Positions 1 through 8,064 of a DNA stretch of 9,268 bases are shown piece by piece (position 1 is the stretch's first letter; each line of letters starts with the position of its first letter). Source of the DNA: Actinomycetes bacterium (GTDB lineage Bacteria > Actinomycetota > Acidimicrobiia > Acidimicrobiales > Palsa-688). Made by a program: the position numbers and the translations under genes. Under the pieces are notes generated by a model. That model was not told the DNA's origin. It searched no databases and saw nothing but the letters and a program-made list of their open reading frames with translations. The stretch is taken from the NCBI GenBank assembly GCA_021816565.1, contig JAKAXN010000171.1, forward strand, positions 1-9,268, written 5' to 3'.

Positions 1-2172
1 TCGAGGTCGGCGGCGAGTACCAGTGGCGGCGGGAGGGCGAGTACCACCTGTTCAACCCGACCACCGTCCACAAGCTGCAGCACTCCACCCGGACGCAGCG
101 CTACGACCTGTTCAAGCAGTACACCTCCGCGGTGGACTCGCAGGCGGCCCGGCTGGCCACCCTCCGGGGCCTGTTCCGGCTGCGTCCGGCATCCGAGCTG
201 GGCCGCCAGCCGGTGCCGATCGACGAGGTGGAGCCGGTATCGGAGATCGTCAAGCGGTTCAGCACCGGGGCCATGTCGTACGGCTCCATCTCGGCCGAGG
301 CCCACGAGACGCTGGCCATCGCCATGAACCGCCTGGGCGCCCGTTCCAACACCGGTGAGGGCGGCGAGGACCCCGACCGCTTCACCCCCGACCCGAACGG
401 CGACCTGCGCCGCAGTGCCATCAAGCAGGTGGCCTCCGGCCGCTTCGGCGTGACCAGCGAGTATCTGGTCAACGCCGACGACATCCAGATCAAGATGGCC
501 CAGGGGGCCAAGCCCGGCGAGGGCGGCCAGCTCCCCGGCCACAAGGTGTATCCCTGGATCGCCCGGACCCGGTACTCCACCCCTGGGGTGGGGCTGATCT
601 CCCCGCCGCCGCACCACGACATCTACTCCATCGAGGATCTGGCCCAGCTCATCTACGACCTGAAGAACGCCAACGACACGGCCCGGGTCCACGTGAAGCT
701 GGTGGCCGAGGTCGGTGTCGGCACCGTGGCCGCCGGGGTCAGCAAGGCCCACGCCGACGTGGTGCTCATCTCCGGTCACGACGGTGGCACCGGGGCCTCT
801 CCGCTCACTTCCCTCAAGCACGCCGGGGCCCCGTGGGAGCTGGGGCTGGCCGAGACGCAGCAGACCCTGATGCTCAACCGGCTTCGGGGCCGCATCGTGG
901 TCCAGGTCGACGGGCAGATGAAGACCGGCCGCGACGTGCTGATCGCCGCCCTGCTCGGGGCCGAGGAGTACGGGTTCGCCACCGCCCCGCTGGTGGTCAG
1001 CGGCTGCGTGATGATGCGCGTGTGCCACCTCGACACCTGCCCGGTCGGCATCGCCACCCAGAACCCGGAGCTGCGCAAGCGCTTCACCGGGCGGCCGGAG
1101 TTCGTGGTGACCTTCTTCGAGTACATCGCCGAGGAGGTCAGGGAGCTGCTGGCGTCGCTCGGGTACCGCTCGCTCGACGAGGTGATCGGCCATCCCGAGC
1201 TGCTCGACACCGCCCCGGCGGTCGAGCACTGGAAGGCCAGGGGGCTGGACCTCTCCCCCATCCTGGCCCTGCCCGAGGTTCCCGGGGACGCCCCCCGGCG
1301 CTGCGTGTCGACCCAGGACCACGGTCTGGACCGGGCCCTGGACCGGCAGCTGATCGCCGACTGCCAGCCGGCGCTCGAGGACGCCCGGCCGGTGCGCCTC
1401 TCCTACGAGGTGCGCAACGTGAACCGGACGGTCGGCACCCTCCTCGGGGCGGAGATCTCGCGCCGCTTCGGCGGGGCCGGTCTGCCCGACGGCACCATCG
1501 AGATCTCCTTCACCGGCTCGGCCGGGCAGAGCTTCGGGGCGTTCGTCCCCCGGGGGGTGACGCTGCGCCTGGAAGGCGATGCCAACGACTACCTGGGCAA
1601 GGGTCTGTCCGGGGGGCGCCTGGTGGTGAGGCCGTCGGCTGAGGCTCCGGAGTCGTTCGTCGCCGAGGAGCAGATCATCGCCGGCAACGTCATCCTCTAC
1701 GGCGCGACCAGCGGGGAGGCCTACATCCGGGGGGTGGTCGGCGAGCGCTTCTGCGTCCGCAACTCGGGTGCCCTGGCCGTGGTGGAGGGCGTGGGCGACC
1801 ACGGCTGCGAGTACATGACCGGAGGGCGCGTCGTGGTCCTCGGGCCTACCGGTCGCAACTTCGGGGCCGGGATGTCCGGCGGAGTGGCCTACGTGTGGGA
1901 TCCGCACGGGGCGTTCGGGGCCAACCTCAACGGGGAGATGGTCGATCTCGAGGACTGCTCCGACGAGGACGTCTCCTTGTTGGGCGAGGTGCTGCGCCGG
2001 CACGGCGAGGAGACCGGCTCGGCGGTGGCCGCCCGGCTCCTGGCCGGGTGGCCCCGCTCGGCGCCACAGTTCGTGAAGGTGATGCCCCGCGACTACAAGC
2101 GGGTGCTCGAAGCGGTGCGCCAGGCCGAGGAGTCCGGGCGGCCGGTGGAGGAAGCGATCATGGCGGCATCCC

Positions 2173-2180
<8 letters not shown>
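1..2180 (+). CDS. gltB: Glutamate synthase (GOGAT) large subunit, C-terminal half (5' truncated by window edge)
   Basis: The alpha subunit of NADPH glutamate synthase makes two glutamates from glutamine and 2-oxoglutarate in the cytoplasm. The frame is open from the first complete codon at base 3, giving about 725 residues. The family is about 1,500 residues, so the N-terminal glutaminase domain and central domain lie upstream. The fragment opens with [17 protein letters not shown], a typical GltB segment. The FMN/synthase domain follows: GAMSYGSIS at fragment residues 89-97, then the conserved [16 protein letters not shown] and [18 protein letters not shown] blocks. Cys335, Cys341 and Cys346 (C-x5-C-x4-C) are the expected 3Fe-4S ligands. 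Residues about 500-640 carry the glycine-repeat GXGXG domain. The GTG at 132 is internal, because homology continues upstream of it. The stop overlaps gltD by 8 bp. The identification is certain; nothing looks broken. Confidence 0.97.
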
Positions 2181-3639
<1,459 letters not shown>

Positions 3640-3662
3640 CCGCTCCCGTTCCGGTAGGGGAC

Positions 3663-3699
3663 GGCCGCGGCCCGGGCGCCACACGCCCGGGCCGCGGCC
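3663..3699 (+). terminator. Probable intrinsic terminator after gltBD (16-bp perfect GC stem)
   Basis: A perfect inverted repeat lies 23 bases after the gltD stop. The left arm GGCCGCGGCCCGGGCG (3663-3678) pairs with 3684-3699 across a 5-base CCACA loop. All 16 pairs match and all are G-C. No U-tract follows, which is common for terminators in high-GC actinobacteria. Its placement between gltD and a downstream gene with its own promoter-like element supports termination. A bare RNA-stability hairpin is the alternative. Confidence 0.7.
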
Positions 3700-3753
3700 C
3701 CGCCGGTCGGCGCGCCGGGTCCGGCGGGCCTCTCGCAGCCGGTCGGGCGGCGG

Positions 3754-3759
3754 TAGCCT
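3754..3759 (+). promoter_or_regulatory. Putative -10 element (TAGCCT) for a leaderless transcript
   Basis: The sequence GGTAGCCT ends at 3759, and TAGCCT fits the actinobacterial -10 form TAnnnT. Six bases later comes a GTG at 3766, the position expected for the transcription start itself. No Shine-Dalgarno precedes the gene. The simplest reading is a leaderless mRNA beginning at that GTG. I see no convincing -35 element 17 bases upstream. This is a pattern inference without mapped ends. Confidence 0.5.
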
Positions 3760-3765
3760 GGAGTG

Positions 3766-4197
3766 GTGGAAACGGATGAGCCAAACAGGGGCGACGGCGA
3801 CGCAGCCGGTTCGGCCGGTGCCGCCGATGTCGGAGCCGCCGAGGCCGGCCCGGGTGCCGGTGGCTCGCCGGCTGGGGTGGCGGGATCCGGCGGCGACCCG
3901 GAGGCCGGGGGCGGCGAGACCGGCACGGCCCTGCCGCCGAAGGTGGAGGCCTGGCGCCGGCGCAGCGCGGCCGGGGCCATCCTCACCGGCTTCGCCCTGG
4001 GACTGCAGGAGGTGCTCGAGACCCACCGGGACGAACCGTCCATCGTGGTCCAGACCTCCGGAGACCCGCCCGACGATCTCCCCGTCGAAGCCGAGTTCGA
4101 GTACGGCCGGCCCCGCCAGAGCGTGGTGAGCATCCGACCGTGGCTGCTCAACGAGTCCCGCCGCGACGGTCAGGACCGTCCCGGCGGGGACTCCTAG
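3766..4197 (+). CDS. Small hypothetical protein with acidic low-complexity N-terminus
   Basis: I do not recognise a named family. The product has about 143 residues. The first 55 or so are Gly/Ala/Asp-rich and probably disordered. A compact region follows: KVEAWRRRSAAGAILTGFAL leads into an amphipathic helix ending in GLQEVLETHRDEP. After it comes a short strand (SIVVQT), a Pro/Asp turn and a final strand (QSVVSIRPWLL). There is no signal peptide, and the helix is too polar for a clear membrane span. Two GTG codons are adjacent (3763 and 3766). I prefer 3766 because it sits six bases after the putative -10 TAGCCT. The structured, non-repetitive C-terminal half and the placement with a promoter before it and a co-directional gene 7 bp after support a real gene. 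Its function is unknown. Confidence 0.7.
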   Translation: METDEPNRGDGDAAGSAGAADVGAAEAGPGAGGSPAGVAGSGGDPEAGGGETGTALPPKVEAWRRRSAAGAILTGFALGLQEVLETHRDEPSIVVQTSGDPPDDLPVEAEFEYGRPRQSVVSIRPWLLNESRRDGQDRPGGDS

Positions 4198-4204
4198 TAC
4201 AGCC

Positions 4205-4999
4205 ATGGGCGTGATACCCCGCCGCTCGTCCGCCGGCCCGGCTCTCGACGTATCGAACGGCGACGCCGCCGGCGCCGCCGACACCGGGGCTCCCACGTCG
4301 CGGTTCGGCGCGCTGTGGTCCCGGGGAGGCTCGGCGACCGGCCCCGCAGCAGCCGGCCCGACGGAGCCCGCGACCGGCCGGTTCGGCCGCCGGCGCGACC
4401 GGCTGGAGGCGGGCCGGGCACCGGTTGAGCCCTCCCCTGCCGATCCGGGCCTGAAGCCTTCGACCATGCGCGGGTCGGAGGGCCTGTACGGCTACGTGGT
4501 CGGCCTGGAGCTTCTGGTGGTAGGGGTGCTCAACCTCACCGTCACCCACGGACCGGGCGCCCCGGCCCATCCCCAGACCACGCTGGCGGCGGTGGGGGTG
4601 GCGGCCTCCATCGCCTTCATGGCGGTGATCCGCCTGAAGAACCGGATGGCGGCCGGGTTCGGGGCCATCGTGGCGGCCTTCTTCGTCACCCTGCCGAGGG
4701 TGCCGAACAGCATGTCCATCGCCCACATCTTCGCCCTGGTGGTCCCCATGGCCTACGGGCTCATCATCACCCAGCGCCAGCGGCGCGACACCCCCAAACT
4801 GGCCCGGGGCGCAGCCCGCGGCGCCGCAGCGCGGGGATCCGGGGCCTCCCCGGCCGGTGGCCGGACCGGGGGCAAGGGGGCCGGGACCACCCCGGCGGGC
4901 GCCGGCCGGGGCCGGCGGGGCAAGAAGCAGGCCGAGCCGGCCAACGGGCCCCGCCCCAGCGCCCGCTACACCCCACCCAAGTCCAAGCGGAAGTCCTGA
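4205..4999 (+). CDS. Hypothetical integral membrane protein, four predicted helices, low-complexity termini
   Basis: The family is not recognised. The product has 264 residues in three parts. Residues 1-87 are Ala/Gly/Pro/Arg-rich and probably disordered. Residues 88-190 hold four hydrophobic segments at roughly 95-114, 125-144, 148-163 and 172-189, with only short connecting loops. Residues 191-264 form a strongly basic Gly/Ala/Arg/Lys tail ending in KSKRKS, probably cytoplasmic by the positive-inside rule. Glu102 and Asn110 are polar residues inside the first helix. The ATG at 4205 lies 7 bp after the preceding stop, suggesting co-transcription. No good Shine-Dalgarno is visible. An internal ATG at 4466 (residue 88) would give a compact protein starting just before the membrane core, so the N-terminal extension is less certain than the rest. 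The function is unknown. Confidence 0.75.
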   Translation: MGVIPRRSSAGPALDVSNGDAAGAADTGAPTSRFGALWSRGGSATGPAAAGPTEPATGRFGRRRDRLEAGRAPVEPSPADPGLKPSTMRGSEGLYGYVVGLELLVVGVLNLTVTHGPGAPAHPQTTLAAVGVAASIAFMAVIRLKNRMAAGFGAIVAAFFVTLPRVPNSMSIAHIFALVVPMAYGLIITQRQRRDTPKLARGAARGAAARGSGASPAGGRTGGKGAGTTPAGAGRGRRGKKQAEPANGPRPSARYTPPKSKRKS

Positions 5000-5023
5000 A
5001 ACGACGGCCGGCCGGGCCGCCGC

Positions 5024-5677
5024 TCAGAGCGATCCGCCGGCGCCGGCCCCCGCCGGCAGCAGGGCGGAGCGGAGGAAGCCCAGCAGGGCGCTGCGCTGGC
5101 GCACCGTGGACCGGGCCGTGGGCTCCACCCCGAGAGCCCGCATCACCTCCACCTCGGTGGCCACCCCGACCACGCTGGAGTAGGCCATGAGCAGGAGCAG
5201 GCGGGAGTCCTGGCGGCGCAGCTCCCCCGCGGTCATGGCCTGCTCGAGGAAGGCGGTGGCCCCGTCTATGAGCGGCCCCAGCATGAGCGCGAAGCGGGTC
5301 GCGGCCGGCGGGCCCAGCCGACTCACCTCGCGGACCAGACCGAGCAGCTCGGGGCGCCGGGCGGCCAGGCGGAACACCGCCCGCACCACCGCCCGGACCC
5401 GGTCCCACGCCGGCCCGGGCCCCGGCGAGGCCAGGGACAGGGCCCCGGTGAGCTCGAGCGCAGCCTGGTCGACCGCCGCTTCGAGCAGGGCCTCCTTGGA
5501 CGGGAAGTAGTACAGGATCGTCTGCTTCCGCACCCCGAGCTCACCGGCCAGGGCGTCGAGGGACGTGACGTCGTAGCCCCGCTGCCCGAACGCTTTGAGC
5601 GCGGCGTCCACCACCCGGTCCCGGGTGCTGCGGTCGTCGGCCCTCCTGGTCCCCCCTGAATCGGCCGGATCCGCCAC
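5024..5677 (-). CDS. TetR/AcrR-family transcriptional regulator
   Basis: A one-component repressor-type DNA-binding protein of 217 residues from the chosen start. The N-terminal helix-turn-helix (residues about 22-68) is classic TetR: VVDAALKAFGQRGYDVTSLD, then LAGELGVRKQTILYYFPSKEALL with the recognition helix around residues 49-58. The remaining helical region would bind ligand and dimerise; it is not diagnostic of any ligand. Two starts are possible: GTG at 5698 (224 residues) and GTG at 5677. I prefer 5677 because GGAGAGG lies six bases upstream of it, while 5698 has no ribosome site. The gene diverges from the acyl reductase operon, and a 12-bp palindrome sits between them, so it probably controls that operon and itself. 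An acyl-CoA or fatty aldehyde ligand is plausible from context only. It converges on the membrane protein gene with a 24-bp gap. Confidence 0.93.
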   Translation of the reverse strand: MADPADSGGTRRADDRSTRDRVVDAALKAFGQRGYDVTSLDALAGELGVRKQTILYYFPSKEALLEAAVDQAALELTGALSLASPGPGPAWDRVRAVVRAVFRLAARRPELLGLVREVSRLGPPAATRFALMLGPLIDGATAFLEQAMTAGELRRQDSRLLLLMAYSSVVGVATEVEVMRALGVEPTARSTVRQRSALLGFLRSALLPAGAGAGGSL

Positions 5678-5683
5678 GCTGTT

Positions 5684-5690
5684 CCTCTCC
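5684..5690 (-). promoter_or_regulatory. Ribosome binding site deciding the TetR start
   Basis: On the minus strand GGAGAGG is followed by AACAGC and then GTG (5677-5675). The six-base spacing is ideal. This favours the internal GTG over the upstream GTG at 5698, which instead falls at the predicted transcription start. A start at 5677 gives a leader of about 21 bases. Confidence 0.65.
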
Positions 5691-5699
5691 GCCCTCACT

Positions 5700-5711
5700 T
5701 ACCATATGGTA
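5700..5711. promoter_or_regulatory. Palindromic operator TACCATATGGTA in the divergent promoter region
   Basis: This is a perfect 12-bp palindrome, AT-rich in a very GC-rich background, lying between the TetR gene and the acyl reductase gene. Each strand contains TACCAT and TATGGT, both matching the -10 form TAnnnT. On the minus strand, TACCAT (5711-5706) is seven bases from 5698, a plausible start point for the regulator mRNA. On the plus strand, either hexamer would place transcription starts at about 5712-5718, just before the ATG at 5722. Repressor bound here would therefore cover both -10 elements. That the neighbouring TetR protein binds it is inference from position and symmetry. Confidence 0.7.
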
Positions 5712-5721
5712 GACAGGGTTG

Positions 5722-8064
5722 ATGCTGCGGGAGGCCCTCGCCGGTAAACGGATCGCCATCACCGGCGGGACCGGCTTTCTCGGTACCGCCCTGATCGAGC
5801 GGTTGCTGAGGTCGGTGCCGGACTGCGAGGTGGCCCTGCTGGTCCGCCCCGGCCGGCGCGGCCCGGCCGACCGGGTCCGCCGGGAGATCCTGCGCAACAA
5901 CTGCTTCGACCGGCTCCGGCGGGAGTTGGGCGATGACTTCGACGCCATGGTGGAGCGCCGGGTCCAGGTCATGGCCGGTGACGTGGGCGTGGACGGGTTG
6001 GGCCTCGACGAGGCCGGCCGGGCCGTGCTGGCGTCTTGCGAAGTGGTGATCCACTCGGCCGCCACGGTCAGCTTCGATTCGCCGCTGGACTCGGCGGTGG
6101 AGATCAACCTGCTCGGGCCCAGCCGGGTGGCCGAGACCCTCCTCCATCTGTCGGGGGCGGCCGGGGCGCCCGGGCCGCATCTGATAGCCGTCTCCACCGC
6201 CTACGTGGCCGGCAGCCGCCGGGGCCGGGCGCCCGAGGCCCCCCTCCCCGACACCCCCTGGTCGACCGAGGTGGACTGGCGGCCCGAGGTGGCGGCGGCC
6301 CGCCGGGCCCGGGCCGACGCCGACGCCGAGAGCCGCGACCCCAAGATGCTGGCCCGCTTCCAGCGCGAGGCCCGGCGGGAGCTGGGCGCCGCCGGCACCC
6401 CGCTGCTGTCGGCTCGGGCGGAGAAGTTCCGCCAGGAATGGGTCAACGACCGGATGGTGGAGATCGGCAAGTCCCGGGCCCAGGGGCTGGGATGGCCGGA
6501 CGCCTACGCCTACACCAAGGCTCTCGGCGAGCGGGCCCTGCTCGAGACCCGCCGGGACCTGCCGCTGACCATCGTCCGGCCGTCGATCATCGAATCGGCC
6601 ATGGCCGAACCGGTGCCGGGCTGGATCCGGGGCTTCCGCATGGCCGACCCGGTGATCATCTCCTACGCCAAGGGCCTGCTCAAGGAGTTCCCCGGCGTGC
6701 CGGAGGGGGTCATCGACGTGATCCCGGTGGACCTGGTGGTGGCTTCCATCCTGGCCGTGGCCGCCCGCGGCCCGCTGGAGGAGCCGGACGTGTTCCACTC
6801 CGCCTCGGGAGCCCGCAACCCGCTGCGCTACCGGCAGCTGGTCGAGCTGGTCCGGGACTGGTTCATGCAGCACCCGCTGGCCGACAGCCGGGACCAGCCC
6901 ATCACCGTCCCGGAGTGGTCCTTCCCCGGCCGGCGCCGGGTGCAGAAGCAGCTCAGCAGGGCCTCGCAGGCGCTCGATGTGGCCGAGCGGGGGCTGCAGT
7001 CCCTGCCGCTGCGGGGCCGCCAGGCCGACCTCAGCGCCCGGCTGGAGGAGCGCCGGGACGAGGTGGAGCGGGCCCTGTCCTACGTCGAGCTTTACGGCGC
7101 CTACACCGAGACCGAGGCCATCTTCTCCGTGGACCGGCTGCTGGAGCTGCACCAGTCGATGCCTGCCCGGGACCGGGCGGAGTTCAACCTGGACCCCGCC
7201 GTCATCAACTGGCCCGACTTCTGCCAGAACGTGTATCTGCCCTCGGTGGTGTCCCACGCCCGGGTCCGCCTGGCCAACCCCGGCGGCGAGACCAAGCGGC
7301 GGGGCGGGGCGACCGGGCTGACCCGGGAGGAGCGGGGCCGACGGGCCGTGCTGTCGCCGGATCGGCACCTGGCGGTGTTCGATCTGGAGAACACCCTGAT
7401 CGCCTCCAACGTGGTCGACTCCTACTCGTGGCTGGCCACCCGTCGTCAGGAGGACCGGGAGAGGGTCGGCTTCGTGCTGCGCACGTTGAAGGAGGCCCCC
7501 CGGCTGCTGGCGCTCGATCGAACCGACCGCAGCGACTTCCTCCGGTACTTCTACCGCCGCTACGAGGGCGCCCCGGTCGGACGCCTGGAGCGCGACAGCT
7601 GGGAGCTCTTCAGCAACCTGGTGCTCACCAAGTCGTTCCCCGCCGGCATCCGGCGGGTGCGCGAGCACCGGGCTCTCGGTCACAAGACGCTGCTCATCAC
7701 CGGCGCCCTGGACGTGGTGATCGAGCCGCTCCGACCGCTCTTCGATGAGGTGGTGTGCGCCCGTCTGGGACAGAGGGCCGGCCGGTTCACCGGGGAGCTC
7801 ATCGACGCCCCGCCCACCGGTGAGGCCCGGGCCCTGATCATGGCCGACTACGCCCGGACCCATGGGCTGGACCTCGAGCAGGCCGTGGCCTACGCGGACT
7901 CGGCCAGCGACCTGCCGATGCTGGAGGCGGCCGGCCACCCGGTGGCCGTCAACCCCGAGACCAAGCTGGCCGCCATCGCCCGCAAGAGGGGCTGGCACGT
8001 GGAGCACTGGCCGAAGGCCGAGGGTGGCCCCCGCCCGATCCTGCCGATAGGTATGAAACTGTGA
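5722..8064 (+). CDS. Fatty acyl-CoA reductase-like SDR fused to a HAD-IB domain
   Basis: A 780-residue multidomain cytoplasmic protein. Residues 8 to about 375 form an extended SDR domain of the fatty acyl-CoA reductase (NAD-binding 4, male-sterility) type. It has the nucleotide motif TGGTGFLG at 14-21, an active-site Ser158 in AVSTAYV, and Y262-x3-K266 in YAYTKALGE. The charged helical insertion of about 100 residues between Ser and Tyr is typical of this reductase type. Residues about 453-512 resemble the reductase C-terminal domain (EFNLDPAVINWPDF). Residues about 545-765 are HAD-IB: motif I DLENTL at 554-559, motif II Thr660, motif IV D726-x3-D730. The second motif I acid is Glu556, and no Lys occurs between residues 656 and 726, where motif III lysine belongs. 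The likely chemistry is NADPH reduction of an acyl thioester to aldehyde or alcohol; the HAD role is unclear. ATG at 5722 is preferred over TTG at 5719. Confidence 0.88.
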   Translation: MLREALAGKRIAITGGTGFLGTALIERLLRSVPDCEVALLVRPGRRGPADRVRREILRNNCFDRLRRELGDDFDAMVERRVQVMAGDVGVDGLGLDEAGRAVLASCEVVIHSAATVSFDSPLDSAVEINLLGPSRVAETLLHLSGAAGAPGPHLIAVSTAYVAGSRRGRAPEAPLPDTPWSTEVDWRPEVAAARRARADADAESRDPKMLARFQREARRELGAAGTPLLSARAEKFRQEWVNDRMVEIGKSRAQGLGWPDAYAYTKALGERALLETRRDLPLTIVRPSIIESAMAEPVPGWIRGFRMADPVIISYAKGLLKEFPGVPEGVIDVIPVDLVVASILAVAARGPLEEPDVFHSASGARNPLRYRQLVELVRDWFMQHPLADSRDQPITVPEWSFPGRRRVQKQLSRASQALDVAERGLQSLPLRGRQADLSARLEERRDEVERALSYVELYGAYTETEAIFSVDRLLELHQSMPARDRAEFNLDPAVINWPDFCQNVYLPSVVSHARVRLANPGGETKRRGGATGLTREERGRRAVLSPDRHLAVFDLENTLIASNVVDSYSWLATRRQEDRERVGFVLRTLKEAPRLLALDRTDRSDFLRYFYRRYEGAPVGRLERDSWELFSNLVLTKSFPAGIRRVREHRALGHKTLLITGALDVVIEPLRPLFDEVVCARLGQRAGRFTGELIDAPPTGEARALIMADYARTHGLDLEQAVAYADSASDLPMLEAAGHPVAVNPETKLAAIARKRGWHVEHWPKAEGGPRPILPIGMKL

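Noticed and set aside
833..1642. Shifted plus-strand frame of 269 codons within gltB.
   Set aside because: The product is Arg/Gly/Pro/Ala-rich and lies entirely inside well-conserved gltB sequence; it is a frame shadow.
4195..4200. TAGTAC just before the ATG at 4205, as a leaderless -10 element.
   Set aside because: It lacks the final T of TAnnnT, coincides with the previous stop codon, and leaves only four bases to the start. Co-transcription with the upstream gene is simpler.
3790..4300. Similar GDAAG.A.AAD.GA stretches near the N-termini of the two small hypothetical proteins, as a possible duplication.
   Set aside because: The similarity is limited to low-complexity Gly/Ala/Asp residues and the flanks do not match; composition explains it.
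5005..5019. Short inverted repeat CGGCC-ggccg-GGCCG between the convergent membrane protein and TetR genes, as a bidirectional terminator.
   Set aside because: The 5-bp stem with no U-tract is too weak, and such repeats arise often in GC-rich DNA. The position is suggestive but not enough to call.
5695..8007. Very long open frame (770 codons) on the minus strand opposite the acyl reductase fusion.
   Set aside because: Its product is a Gly/Arg/His/Pro-rich string without recognisable motifs. The plus strand in the same place encodes a protein with complete SDR and HAD motifs. Long antisense frames are expected at this GC content.
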